From contig CM041196.1 in NCBI GenBank assembly GCA_023078555.1, positions 4,464,001 through 4,528,000 of the forward strand: a stretch of 64,000 bases of DNA, written 5' to 3'. The first letter of the stretch is position 1. Each line of letters begins with the position of its first letter. The notes below the pieces were generated by a model. That model had not been told where the DNA came from. It was given only the letters and a program-made list of their open reading frames with translations, and ran no database searches. This stretch comes from Ulva prolifera. Taxonomy: Eukaryota > Chlorophyta > Ulvophyceae > Ulvales > Ulvaceae. This document shows, piece by piece, positions 47,693 to 60,345 of the stretch. Made by a program: the position numbers and the translations under genes.

Positions 47693-48849
47693 GCAGCTCT
47701 GGCCAACGGTTCGGTGACCCTCCGGCCTTTCGCGCCCTGCCGTCTGCCCCCGGTCGTGAAAGCCGCTCTTGCCGCGGCCGCAGCATCTGAAGGCACAGTC
47801 CGGCCTTGTGTGCCGGCCCCCTGCCCCCCCGAGGTCACTAAGGCCACCAAGGCGATCTTCCACTTCCCCGGAATTCAGGCTGCACTGGACCGCCTGGCCG
47901 CAGAAAAAGCAGCCAAGGCATGTGTGGAAGTACTGGTGAAGACAGCCATTGCAAATGTCGTGGCACAGGCAGAGGCCAGGGAGTGTGTGGCCAAAATGGT
48001 GCAGGCTGCAGTCGACTCTGTCCTGGCTGGCGCTGCAAGCAAGGGGGGCAATCCTGATGCTACCGAGGTATGCAAGCTCCATGAGGGATTGTTGCATCTG
48101 CTCAACGTGACGCCGGTCAGTGAGGATGCATGAGCGCAATTCGTTTGAGATTATTGTCACAGCGACATAGGAGAGTCAGGGTAGGCTTCGGCACCGTTGT
48201 CACAGCTTGGTCTGGTGTGCAGGTTCTGGACATGGAGCAGGGTTCCGTATCAGAAGCGGACATTGGCGCTGAGGTGGACGCCCTGTGCGAGTTGCTGGTG
48301 GTCGAGTGTTGTGATGACTTTGCTGAGGAGTTCTTGGCTGCTGTCGATGCCGGAAGTGATGGCGCCGCTGCAATTCTCACCTCGTCTGACAACAATTTGT
48401 ACAATAATATTGTGGAGCCTCACACAATGCACAAGCAAGAAGCCTTCACAGCTGCCGTGGAGGTCACAGACGAGATCAAAGGAACGGCTGCCTCTGCAGC
48501 CGACCTCGATTCCTGTGCCGCCGCTGAAGGCAGCACAAGGAAGTGGCTCGACATGCCGGAAGATTTGACAGAAGCTGAAGTTCCCCCCCGGCGCCGATCG
48601 CTTGCGGGACAGGTGCCTGAGTTTCCGCTGTCGCCTGAGGCAGATGCATCTTCTACAGAACTGGTGGTGCCTGCTGCACAATGTGAGGACTCTGCCACCT
48701 CTCATGTGGGCGCTGCAAATAGACAAGGCAACACCACCAAGCAACACAGCAGCAGGAAGAAGGGTGGGCCCGGGAAGAAGAGGAGCAAAGCTGCAAGGCA
48801 GGGGAAGAAAGGGAAGCATGCCAAGAAGGGCAAGAAGGGACGTGCGTAG
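47693..48849 (+). CDS. family A protein, copy A1 (first exon unresolved)
   Basis: Exons 47693-48067 and 48223-48849, both phase 0, encode 333 residues. The first has an Ala-rich helical part with two related units of about 21 residues (ACVEVLVKTAIANVVAQAEAR and ECVAKMVQAAVDSVLAGAA). The second has an acidic stretch (VSEADIGAEVDALCELLVVE), a conserved block RRRSLAGQVPEFPLSPEAD, and a very basic tail ending KKGKHAKKGKKGRA. An acceptor (TTCAG|GCAGCTCTGGCC) precedes the first exon in three of the copies, so an initiating exon lies upstream but was not identified. The basic tail suggests nuclear or nucleic-acid association; that is inference. I recognise no known family. TGTAA follows 114 nt after the stop. 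Confidence 0.7.
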
Positions 48850-51800
48850 ATTACAATTTGTGTATTGTTCTTCGCAAATTGTTGAATGACAGTGCGTGTA
48901 GATATCCAGTACAATCTGTGAGAGCACACGGAGAGGAGTGCGAGGGGTGCATAGGCACCTTGTGTAACCAACCTGGCATGAGCTGTCACATTTTCTGGTG
49001 CACAACTGTGTCCTTGTTAAGATACACGTCCATCCATCGTATCTGTTCCTGGGTGCCTCGATCTGTAGGCTGCATGATGATGATGGCACCACTTCAAGGC
49101 AATGTTTTAAACTGAGTCACCGCTCACATGTCAAACGTAAAAGCTGTGCAAAATCAGCTCACAAGTGCCTGTCTCCTCCGGCTGTGAACGTGATGGATCA
49201 TTCTACTTAATACTAGAGCGCTGAATGGGCATGCTGGGCTTGGATGTACGCTGGTCAGTATGCTGCTGGACCAGGAGACTATTCGTTGCATAGGCTAGAT
49301 GGACAACCTCCTCCTCCAATATATCGACTTGTATCAGGCATTGATGACAACTGCCAAAGCAATCGGCCAGGAACCAGCTCGAACACAACACCTACCGAAC
49401 GTGAGCCGCATTCAAAGGCCGTCAGGTCGAACGCTACCTGTGCACCAAGGCAATATCTGTCTCTTCCTTTCAGCTGTGCTGCTGCCAAGTCTCCGCCATC
49501 GTCAATACCTTTGCGGGCGCAGAGATGCCCCGAGGTGTCGTCAAGTGTTTGTCTGTCACGCATGTGTCACTGTCCAGAGTCCAGGACGATGTGAGCGGCG
49601 CACAAGAGACGCGTTTGCATGTGAAACAGATATTTTCTTAGCATGGCGATGTTGTCACTGCTCTCTGTGTACTGCTGTGCCTCCCGAAGGTATCTGCGCT
49701 CGACGTAACACTCCCTGAGACCGTGCAGTCTTGATCTGTTCCCTCGAAATGAGCCGAGACGTCAGGCATCATACACGAACTATAATTTTACATGTGTTAT
49801 TATCTTTCGGCCTGTCGACCTTTCCTAACAAGCAGTAGAGCACCTTAGGAGTCCTCAGGACTGGGTGGTGCTACATGCAGCTGGCATCACTAGCTCGCAA
49901 AGCGTGCGTGCAGTGTTCAAAATCGTGACTGAGTCTATGACAGTTACGTTTCACGGAGGATAAAGGCCAGCGATGTCTCCCACACCAGAGTAGGCTTGGC
50001 ATTGGGACCAGGTGGCAGCAGGTGTGCCAAGATTCCAGCTGCTCAGACACTGTCACAAAGATTCTGGGGTGTCGGTAAGACACACCTGTATACCTGTGAC
50101 GTGTACCTGCCGACTCAGATGCACTGCATTCAGAGTTCTGCGACGGCAGGACTCGTTTCGGACCTGTCATCCTGTCCCGGGCCTGCAGACCAATGTGGCA
50201 TGGATGGTAGACAGCGCAGCAAGTTGATCTTGGAGTGATGCTAGAAACTCATAGATGATTACATATACGTAGGGCTGAGAATGGAAGAAGTAGACGCCAT
50301 CGAGCCGCCCTTACACCTTAGCGCTGATGTCCTCCACTGTGAGATGCAAGGGAGGTATCCGTCCTGAGATGTGTGAGGGTGACACATCGTAATTGTTAGC
50401 GGTTGTGAATCTCCTTGGAGCCCAGTGGGCATGCATGACCCAAGCAAGCACACATGACCGCTGGTCAAGGCAGGAACGAGTGCCAAGTGAGGCGCCACAC
50501 CGGTGCAGGTAGGTTCTACCCCCTTCCCTTGAGAAGGCTTGCGCATTCGCTGCTGTCTGTGTGGGGCTGTGAGGTGAGCTGTGGTGCGTGGAGGAGCGCA
50601 CAGCAGCCTAGCAGCACCTCTGCTTCTGCTTGCTGGTTCGCACACAGGCAGCGGAGTGCAGTCCAGACCCCGCTTCCTGGCCCGCTGTGGAGCCCGATTG
50701 AGACCTGCCAAGCGGTTGCTGGAGTTGCCACCTGCGACTCACCCTCGTGTCCTATGCAGGTGTATGCCGGAACACAGGTAATTGTGATGAGATCAGAGCC
50801 CGCCAGCACGCCGGCTTCCACGCACTCATCTGGCGACTCTTCCGCCGCCAGCACATGTGGTGCCACGAGCGCTGGCTCCTGGAACTCGCCATGTTCCACC
50901 ACTGCGGCAGCCCCCGGCATCAGCGCCGCAGTGCCCGCGCTCACCATCGTCGCCCTGACACACAACGCCGCAACTCGCAGCATGCTGGCCGGAGCGGTTC
51001 CTGCCCGCACGGAGACACTGCAGCCCTTCACAGGCTCTGTCGTCTGGGTCGTAGACATAGCGCTCGGATCCGCTCAACCCAAGGCAGCGTCCATGCTGGA
51101 GCTTGAGGTTTAAACCAGTGGAGTCCAGCGTGCTGCGTGTCGTCGGTGGTGATTCTTTCTAAAACGCCGAGGTGTGTGGCCGCATGACTACGGTTGAGCG
51201 CGATGCACACATTTCGGCCCAGCTGCTACAGGCCGACGTCTTGGCTGTACCAGGATGCGTCCTTTCGCCTTCTCGCACACATTTGCTGACTTTGCGAGCC
51301 GCGAGCCATCGCATTCCCATGCAGCGTCGCATAGGCTGGTGGGCTCAGTAGACTTCACCCTGAGCACTGTGAAGACGCTCGCGTGGCCTTCAGGGGGGTG
51401 AGGATGCGTAGCCGTGTGGAGATGGCGGTGGAGGTGGTACGGGGAATGAATGCCGTCGTCGCACCGGTTATGGGCGTGCAGCCACATGTGTGCCCGTTCA
51501 GCGGGCCTGGCGGTGATATACAGTGCTAATGCGTACTGAGTCATGCACAGCCACAGCCCGTAGGCTTTTCCTGAGTGCTTTGGCTGCTGAACCAATGGCA
51601 ATGGATGTGCTTAAAAGAATCGAGATTACGCCGTGCAACACCAGCCAGCAGCAGCGAGACGACTGTGTGTACACATTTCAGGATTGTCAACAAGGTTCGT
51701 GACGTCGCCACGGAGGCTCCTATTTGAACCACCCGTGTCGTCATTCTGAACATGATCGGCCCCACACAAGTATGACACCAGTTCACTGCAAGTATTAACC

Positions 51801-52304
51801 GACTGCCATGTCGCGAGGCTCTGACACCGGGGCTGCCATGCAGGCGCGCCGGCCTCTAGGGGACTGACTTCAAACTGCTGGAAGCGGAGTGGTGTCCAGA
51901 CACCGCTTCCTGGCCCGCTGTGGAGCCAAACGGAGACCTGCTGAGCGGGGGTGGGAGTGGTCAAGCGGCAGTGCTGCCCTGCGACGCATCCCGGTTCCCT
52001 GTCCTATGCAGGTGTATGCCGGACTGTAGCTCATGGTGATGAGATCAGAGCCCGCGCTCTGTGAATTGCAGCCTCGTATTACAATGAAGCTGACAATGAG
52101 AGTCATGCGTTGGTGAACTGGGGAAACAGTAAGTGAACAACACTCGCGCATGGGAGCTGGCCATGAGGGAAGTAGCATGAAGTGTGTGTGTTACACAACA
52201 TGCGACCCTCTCCACCACAACCATCACTACTCTCTTAATCACGGAACCTCTACACTCGCGAGCGAAATGCTGGAAAGTCAAACAAGCTAGGTAATTCTGT
52301 ACAA
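48850..52304. other. duplicated flanking DNA, no firm gene
   Basis: Most of this matches 56712-60149 in pieces. A plus frame at 50454-51113 ends in a fairly protein-like stretch (ALTIVALTHNAATRSMLAGA, then VVWVVDIALGSAQPKAASM). It has a loosely similar counterpart near 58770-58920, so a decayed second gene may exist here, but no exon chain could be supported. Confidence 0.4.
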
Positions 52305-53525
52305 CTATGCACGTCCCTTCTTGCCCTTCTTGGCGTGCTTTCCCTTCTTGCCCTGCCTTGCAGCCTTGCTCTTCTTCGCCTTCTTCCCAGCCCCGCTCTT
52401 CTTCCCTTTGCTTCGTGTCTTCAACGTGTCATCCGGGCCCTCAGTTTCAGTCATCTGGGTGGAGGTAGCGCCCGCACACACCTCGGCCGTGGTATGTTCA
52501 AGTGGAAACTCAGGAACCTGGCCAGCAAGCGTGCAGCGGCGGGGGGGCACTACAGCGTTGGACAGGCCGGCCGCCACATCAGCTACCTGCACGTTGCAAC
52601 ATGATCAGGCAACACTGACATCCAGCACAGGTGCATAGTATAGACAGAATCTCATAGATGGCTGCAGGCTAGCGTTGACACCGAAGCTCTGCGCGACATG
52701 CATCCACATGCAAGTGCACCAGGTGGTGAGCCAGTGGCAATGTCATACCTTGTCGTTGAAGCATGCGGGCTCGCAGTCTTCACAGCAGTCTTGGAACAAC
52801 ATTTCGAAACGATTTTTGCTGCTGCACAGCTCAGCATCCATGGCGGGAGCACCGGTGTCGACATCGCGTGACATTGCCACCTTTGAAGCAGCGTCGTTGG
52901 CTTCAACAACATCATCGTCATCATCAAACTCATCGCAGCATTCTTCCACGAGAGTGTCACACAGAGCGTCCACCTCAATGCCAGCATCCTCATCTGACAC
53001 AGAGGCCTCCTCGATGTCCAGCACCTGCATGCCTCGCCCCGCTGTGGCAGTGTGTCTAAAAAGCTGCCAGAAAGGCAACACCTGTGAGCGTGGCTGTGCT
53101 GACATAGGGCTATCAGGAAGAGCTGGTCACACCTCTGTGGCTTCGGGGTTGGGACCCTTGCTTGCAGAGCCAGCCAGGACAGAGTCGACTGCTGCCTGCA
53201 CCATCTTGGCCACACACTCCCTGGCCTCTGCCTGTGCCACGACGTTGGCAATCGCCGTCTTCACGAGCGTCTTCACCTGGCTTTCGGCCTCTGCCTGTGC
53301 CACGACCTTGGCAACTGCCGCCTTCACGAGCGCCTCCACGCATTCCCGGGCTTCGTCTTCCGCAGCAGCGGCCTGTGCGGCAATGCATGCCCCCTCAGCG
53401 GCCAGGCGGTCCAGGGCCGCATGCATGGCGGGGTGCAGGCTCTTCTTGAACAGCCCCTTGGTGGCCGAGACTGCCCCCACAACCTCGAGGATGGCAGCTG
53501 ACACCGACGCCCCAGCCAGAGCAGC
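52305..53525 (-). CDS. family A protein, copy A2 (first exon unresolved)
   Basis: Exons 53525-53133, 53024-52749 and 52586-52305 are all phase 0 and together encode 316 residues. It has three of the helical units instead of two (ECVEALVKAAVAKVVAQAEA, QVKTLVKTAIANVVAQAEAR, ECVAKMVQAAVDSVLAGSA), a long acidic run (EECCDEFDDDDDVVEAND), the conserved RRCTLAGQVPEFPL block and the basic tail ending KKGKHAKKGKKGRA. Compared with A1 and A3 it has an extra intron between the acidic part and the QVPEFPL block. The start exon is not identified. TGTAA (minus) lies 110 nt after the stop. Confidence 0.7.
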
Positions 53526-55568
53526 CTGCAAACACACATGCATTGTCTACAGCTGGAACTGAACGGCACACTCAGCAATGTAGAAGAGGATTCTCATGCA
53601 TGCTGACGTGTGCTCAGCAACATGCGTGGACTCTGCGGACGTCTTGAATTACATGCATGCATGCATGGGTGTACTCGGAAGCAAAGTGGACGCGAGAGCG
53701 TGACGAGCCCGAGGCAAAGGGCAGAGGCAGCGAACGCAACAACAGCGGCAAACATGCCAGCTCAACGCTCAACGGGATAGATGTGATGTATGCACGCAAG
53801 AGGTGGCAGCTGTTTAGATCTAGAGGCAACAGTGCTCGATCTGCTGGAGCGTTTGCACTGGCAGGCTGACATGTTCACGATAAGGAGAGGAAATCGTAGT
53901 GACAATAAGTCCAAACATTGACACTCCACGCAAGCGAATGGCGTAGATAGGAGAGCGTGCCTTGGACAGCGCGATGGCTGCAGCTGGTGTTGTCTGAGAA
54001 ACGGTAGAGAAAGCCATTTCGACGATTGGTGTATCGGAGATCTGTTTGAAAAGGAAGATAGTACTCGAGAGCAAAGGAGATTTGAGGCATATGTGGTCTT
54101 CCGCGGCTATTTATGTGCTCGGCGGACCGAGGCGTGCAGCTCGCGCCGAGACATCTCAGCGATCATCGAACGCGCTGAGCATCAGACTCAGTTGCTGAAA
54201 TTTGTCACATGCATTGTATACGTACACGTATGCCCCGCCGCTGCATGCACGTCTCATCGATGATGCAGGACGAGGTCATGCAGACGCAATGACACCGTCC
54301 CCAGGCCTTCACAGTGGGACCGTGAAGCACATGCAATGCATGAACCCCCAGTCCGTGAGTAGTGTATGCTGGGTACCGCCAATGCACCAATATGTTCTGA
54401 TCTATTGTGATCAGGCTCATAGGGCATGCTGATCTCTAGACCCAGGACTGTGCCACTGCTAGTATCAGCGACAGGGCCCAAGATGTAACAGACGATCTTT
54501 GTGGTAATCGTGAACTGGCTGTGCTGCCATATGCCTCGTCAGGATGCCTGGAGACATGCCTCGATGAGCCTACTGTCATGGCAGCAGTTTGTTCGGAAAA
54601 GGCCACATTTGCCTCTGCTCACACCAGGCAGTTCACATCTTACGGGCCAACATTGCATCGTGTGAAGCCTTTCATGGTTAATAAGCACGCTCACAGGGAG
54701 AATGCCGGGGGTCGCGATGCATATACCACTGCAGACTGCACCGCGGATGTGCATGCAACCATACCAAGGACGGTTCGAGACACATGAGGAACGTAACGAG
54801 GGTGCATTACTCGTTCCTGCGTGATCCGCTCCAACGCACGAGCATTGCTGGCATGTCTCGGCGCTCGCTGCCTGCCTCAGGGCAGCGAGCGTATACCGCA
54901 ACGCCGGTGACCGCACACGCCTCACAGTACATTCGCGCTCTAAGCACTTTCTACAAGCAAATCTCAACCTTCTATCTACTGGTACGTCCAAAGATCCAGT
55001 ATGGTTGTCCCATCGATGATCACTGCCGACACCAACGCAGCCACCAACAAAATCAAGGTATGCTACCCAAGCCAGCACGCTATGTACGCACTCTTTGTAG
55101 ATTCCAAGCGGTGCCTGATCTCGGCTGTGGCCTGTTTGCTGTACAACGTTGCACAGTAGCTACAGGCTGTAGCGCTTTCATAAGCGTCAAGCAAAACCAA
55201 TAAGGCTGTGTGAATCATGCGATTGTATTCCGCTTGGTTCAAATGACCTGCGTCTGTTCGCTTCGTTGTGGGGCCTTTGATCCGGGCTCGTCAGGCTCTC
55301 GCGTCCGCTTTGCTTCCGAAGTACACACCCACGCATGCATGCGTATACGCATTCGTACGTACGAAAAAGCTGCTGCCACACGCTTGTGCACATGGTGCAA
55401 GCGGCCTACTGGCACGGATATGGATGCGCAACTGCAAGATGTCCGCGCCCCGCAGATATCGTGCAGTCCTTCTATGGTGCCGTCTGACATGCATACATTT
55501 GGTCCCATATGCCATGATTGCATCCGCCCGAGAATCATAGGCACTTACAATCCTGGCTGCGTGTGCAG
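53526..55568. other. duplicated upstream regions of A2 and A3
   Basis: 53530-53830 is the inverted counterpart of the A1 and A3 upstream blocks (GAAGCAAAG...CGCGAGAG motif). 54640-55560 repeats 46790-47690. The missing first exons of A2 and A3 should be here. No separate gene is supported. Confidence 0.4.
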
Positions 55569-56711
55569 GCAGCTCTGGCCAACGGCTCTGCCATCCTCCG
55601 GCCTCTCGCGCCGTGCCGCCTGCCCCCGGCCGTGGAAGCCGCTCTGGCCGGGGCCCCGGAATCTAAACGCGCAGTGCGGCCTCGTGTGCCGGCCCCCTGC
55701 CCCGACGTCACCGAGGCCACCAAGGCGATCTTCTGCTTCCCCGGCATCCAGGCTGCACTGGACCGCCTGGCCTCCGAACAAGCAGCCAAGGCGTGTGTGG
55801 GGACACTGGAGAAGACAGCAAATGCCAACGTCGTGGCACAATCAGAGGCCAGGGAGTGTGTGGCCAAGATGGTGCAGGCCGCAGTCGACTCTGTCCTGGC
55901 TGGCTCCGCATGCAAGGTTGCCGTTTCTGATGCCACCGAGGTATGCACACGTAACTGTTTGTTGATTTCTGCATACCTTGATGACTGCGTGCGATAATGC
56001 ATACTGTGACATTTTTGTCCACAGTTTGACAGCGATTTCGCCTTGGTACTTGTGCTTTTGTCACCATCGTCACAGCCGGGCTGTGGCGCGCAGGTGCTGG
56101 ACATCGAGGAGGCCTCTGTGTCAGACGAGGACATTGGCGCTGAGGTGGACGCCCTGTGCGAGTTGTTCGTGGTCGAGTGCTGTGATGACTCTGCTGAAGA
56201 GTTCATGGATGGTGTCGATGGAAGTGATGGCGCCGTCAGCAGCTCTGCATTCTCGGAATCAACGTCATCCATCGCTGAGCCACATACGACCGACTCTCAG
56301 GAAGGCTTTGCAGCTGCAGTGGACTTCATGGCCTCAATCAGCGGCAAGGCTGCCTGCCCTGCCGACCTTGATATCGGCGCTGCCGATGAATGCACCTCGA
56401 AGAACCGGCTCAAAATGCCGAATGATTCGACAGAAGCTGAAGTGCCATTCCGCCGCCGCTCGCTTGCAGGCCAGGTGCCTGAGTTCCCACTGTCGCCCGA
56501 GGCAGATGCATTCTCTTCAGACCTGTTCGCGCCTGCTGCACAATTTGGGGATTCTGCCACCTCTCATGTGGGTGCTGCGAATGGACAAGACAATGCCCCC
56601 AAGCAACACAGCAGCAGGAACAAGGGTGGGGCTGAGAAGAAGAGGAGCAAGGCTGCAAGGCAGGGGAAGAAGGGGAAGCATGCCAAGAAGGGCAAGAAGG
56701 GACGTGCGTAG
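55569..56711 (+). CDS. family A protein, copy A3 (first exon unresolved)
   Basis: Exons 55569-55940 and 56094-56711 (both phase 0) encode 329 residues. The layout is as in A1: Ala-rich helical part with two repeat units (ACVGTLEKTANANVVAQSEA, ECVAKMVQAAVDSVLAGSA), acidic part VSDEDIGAEVDALCELFVVE, RRRSLAGQVPEFPLSPEADA, and the same basic end KKGKHAKKGKKGRA. Donor GAG|GTATGC and acceptor GCGCAG|GTGCTGGAC are conserved with the other copies. TGTAA follows 113 nt after the stop. All frames are intact, so all three full copies may be expressed. Confidence 0.7.
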
Positions 56712-59700
56712 AGCGTCAGTGTTGCGGTATTCCCTGATTTCGTTGACAGACAGTGCATCTAGATATCCAGTACAATCTGTGAGAGTGCACAGGGACGAGT
56801 GTGAAGGGTGCATAGGCACATCATGTAACCAACCTGGCGTGATAAACGAGCCGTCACAAAGTCATGTGCACAGCTGTGACCTCCATGAGAAACACGGCCA
56901 TTCGTTGCATCTGTTCCAAGATGCCTCGATCTTTAGGCAGTGGCTGCATGAGGATCGTGGAACCACTTGCAGCGCCCACATGCAGTGCAATGTTTCAAGA
57001 TGAGTTCCCGGTCACATGCCGAACTGAAAGGATGTACAGATGCAGCTCAAATTTGTCTGTTTCCTCTGCCTGCGAACAAGTAATATCATTCTACTTGATA
57101 TTAGATTTCTGAATGGCCATGCTGGGTCACGCTGTATGCTGTTCAGTACATTGCTGGACCAGGAGACTGTGTCCATGTTTGAGATGAAATGCTCCTGCTG
57201 CAAGACTTGACTTCAACTCGTAAGTTCTTTGTCGCGAGTGCGCTGCAGCCCGCGCCAGATGGAGAGACGTCAGACTGCCGCGCATCCGTGAACAGCGTGA
57301 GGAGACTGTAATTGACGAGCTCCAAAACAATCAATTTAATCTATGCAGAATGCTAGCGGATTGTATCAGGCATTGATTTCAGTTGCCAAAGCTCCAACAC
57401 AACACCTACCGAACGCGTGCCGCGTTCAAAGGATGTGGGGTGAAATGCCACCTGTTTACCAAGGCATCATCTGTCCTTTTCTTTCGTTTCTGCTGCTGCC
57501 ATACTTACACCACCGTGAACGCCTGTGCAGGTGCAGAGATGCCCCGGCATGAGGTGTCGTCAAGTGTGTCGGTCACGCATTTGCTTCTGTCAGTGTCCAG
57601 GCCAATGTGAGCGGCGCACAAGAGACAGGTTTACAGGTGCACCAAGACATTGGTCAGCACGAGGCTTTGGTCACTGTGTTCCGTGTAATGCTGCGCCTGC
57701 GAAGATAATTGAGCTAGCTATAGCCCTCACCTCCTTGAGACCGTCCATGATTGACCTGTTTTTTTATATGGGCCGAAGCTTTAGGCATCGCACCTCGATT
57801 TGCCCTAATTCTTCAAATGGCGGCATGTCGACCTTGCTTGACAAGCGGAACAGCACCTTGCGAGTCCTCAGGTATAGCGTGGGGTTACTTTCAGCTGGCG
57901 TCACTACGTATCAAAGCGTGCGTGCTGTTTGAAGAATCGTTGTTGAATCTTTGACAGTTATCCTGCCCGGAGAGTCGAGGCCAGCAATGTCGCCAACGCT
58001 AGAGTAGGCGGTGCAGTGGGAAATGGGACCTGGTGGCATCAGGTGTGCCAAGACTGCAGTTGTTCAGACACTGTTACAAGGGTTCTTGTCTCCTACGACA
58101 CATCTGTAAGGCACACCTGGTGTGCCTGATGCACTGCCTTCGGAGCTGTGCGATGGCATGTTTCATTTCGGGTCTGTGAACCTGTGCGCAGACCAATGTC
58201 CCGTGGACGGAAGACAGCGCAGCAAGTTAGTTCTTCAAGGACTCGTTATATTTTTATATGCTGTTGGCACATGCATGCAGGGTGAGTCATCCACAAAGTA
58301 GACACCATCGAGCCGGTCTTGCACCTGGGCAGTGCTGGTCACCTCCGCTACGATTACCACCGTGATGGCACACAGGTAGCCATCCTGAGATGTGTGAGGT
58401 CTACGTCTGCTAGTCGATGGCACCTGGCTCTCCTTGCAGCCCAGCGGCCGTGCATGATCGCATTGGCCCAGGCAAGCACAGACGACCGCAGTTTAAAGAG
58501 AAGTGCCAGTGCCAGCAGACACGCAGCACGCAGGTGGGCTCTGTGCCCTTGTTCTAGACTTTTGCCAGCCATGCTATATGTGTCGCGTTACATCAAGTTG
58601 GTCTCGTTCACGTGGCGTGGTCTCGTATAGTTCTCAGCAAGCCATCTACGTGCATTGGCAGTCTACTTACTCGACTGCCATTCTCAGTCCTGGCTGTAAT
58701 GCATGAGATGTAGTTGCGCTTTGCCCACAGCAGGCAGCAGAGGTGATGCGCGCGGCGGCGACAAGTCGGCGTCGGCGCTGACCGTCGTCGCCGGCACTGC
58801 CGTGATGTTGGTGGCATCTCGATCTGACTGGCCGAGGTGTCTGGCAGCGCGAGCGCGATCAAGCGCACGCATGTTGGCCGTCGCCCAGCGGCTGCAGGGC
58901 GACGCCTTGGTCGTGTCAGGGTGCGACACTTCGTCTTCCCCTTCCCTCGCACAGCGCGCAGCGTGGTCGCTACGGGCTCAGCAGGCACACGTGCTGACAG
59001 CGTGGCGTGGTCTGTCTGGCTCCATAGACTTGCATTTGCAGCACTATGGGGGATGTGTGCGTTGCTTACAGGTGGGTGAGGCCATTCAGGAGACTGCAGT
59101 GGGGGTGGTGAACGCACACATCGGGCAGTACAACGCTGTTGTCCTTCACGCTGCACTCCACCGCAGCCGCGGTGCGGCGCCAACCCTATCGTCATCGAGG
59201 AGGTGCCCCCCCCCCCCCCCCCCACGCACTGCGCCTTATCTGCCACTGGCTCAACTTCCGCCAACCTGTTGTGATGTGCCGTACCTGTATGAGAAGTGGG
59301 TGTGCGCCCGCTACATTGCACCGAGCAAGTACTGCATGTAGCCGAGACTTTGCACGTTCAGCGGTTGTGACTCACCGGCACGATGTGCCAAGGGTCACCC
59401 CAGAGGTCCCCTGAGAAGGCTTGCGCGTTGGCTGCTGCTTGCGTGAGGATGTGAGGTGGGTTGTGGTGCGTGCAGGAGCGGCCATGCTTTGCAGCGGAGG
59501 CCGTGCTTGGCGGCGAATTTGGGCATGTGTAGTCGCTTCATTTGGACAACCCATAGCGCAAGTCAAACCACGCGTGATCCCACACAAGCATGAGGCCAGT
59601 CCGCAGCATGCTTGAAGCGACTTCCACGTAGCGTGGCTCTGATACTGGGGCTGCCATGCAGACGCACCAGCCTCACGTGTACTGACAGCGACCAGGCAGC

Positions 59701-60149
59701 GGAGCGCAGTCTGAACCCGCCTGCTGGCCCGCTGGAGCCCAACGGACACCTGCCGAGCGGGTGGGGGAGTGGTCAAGCGGCAGTGCTGCCCTCTGACGCA
59801 CCCCAGTGCCCTGCGCTTCACACACAACCTGTCTGTGCAACTTGCGACTCAATCTCATATGCAGGTGTATGCGGGACCATAGGTAATTGTGATTGATGAG
59901 ATCAGAGCCCTCGCTCTGCAAGTGACAGCATTGCATTACAATTAGAATCACGCGTTGGGGAACTGGGGAAACAATATGTGAACAACACTCATGCATGGGG
60001 GCTGCCCATGAGGGAAGGAGGATGAAAGTTTTGTGTTACACAGCATGCAAGCCTCTCCACCACGACCATCACTCCTCTCTTAATCATAGAACCACTACAC
60101 TATCGGGCGAAATGCTGGTAAATCAAACAAGCTAAGAAAACCTGTACAA
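56712..60149. other. duplicated flanking DNA of unit 2
   Basis: 56760-57960 repeats the A1 3' flank; 57960-59330 loosely repeats 49850-51110; 59400-60149 repeats 50505-50800 and 51790-52300. A C18 run lies at 59206-59223. No gene is firmly supported; a plus frame at 58703-59341 is the counterpart of the doubtful frame at 50.5-51.1 kb. Confidence 0.4.
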
Positions 60150-60267
60150 CTATGCACGTCCCTTCTTGCCCTTCTTGGCGTGCTTCCCCTTCTTGCCCTG
60201 CCTTGCAGCCTTGCTCCGCTTCGCCTTCTTCCCAGCCCCACCCTTTTTCCCCTTGCTGCGTGTATGT
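60150..60267 (-). pseudogene. family A copy A4, 3' stump cut by retrotransposon
   Basis: Only the basic C-terminal tail remains (SKGKKGGAGKKAKRSKAARQ to the stop at 60150), closest to A2. The 3' flank matches that of A2, including TGTAA 110 nt downstream. Everything upstream is replaced at 60268 by a CATA tail and an RLE fragment. Confidence 0.85.
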
Positions 60268-60345
60268 ATGTATGTAGTTACAAAGGACAGAGGCCGGGCA
60301 GCGAGCCGTTGCCAGGAATACACACGCAAATCCACTCACATACGT
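60268..60345 (-). mobile_element. RLE element 3' fragment
   Basis: It comprises about 65 nt of the RLE 3' untranslated region, starting GTGAGTGGATTTGCG, plus a CATA tail. It lies between the APE copy 2 tail and the A4 stump. Confidence 0.85.

Larger units (their letters stand above)
46790..60267. repeat. duplicated locus: two units of A(+) ... A(-)
   Basis: Unit 1 (about 46790-54100) and unit 2 (about 54640-60267) share the same order. There is an upstream block (GGGGGTCGCGATGCATATAC at about 46850 and 54709), then family A on plus, then a 3' flank (GATATCCAGTACAATCTGTG at about 48900 and 56760), then a further shared block (GTGTATGCCGGA type at 50760, 52011 and 59866), then an inverted family A copy. 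Divergence is noticeable, with indels, so this is an old duplication. Unit 2 is truncated on the right by retrotransposons. Confidence 0.8.
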
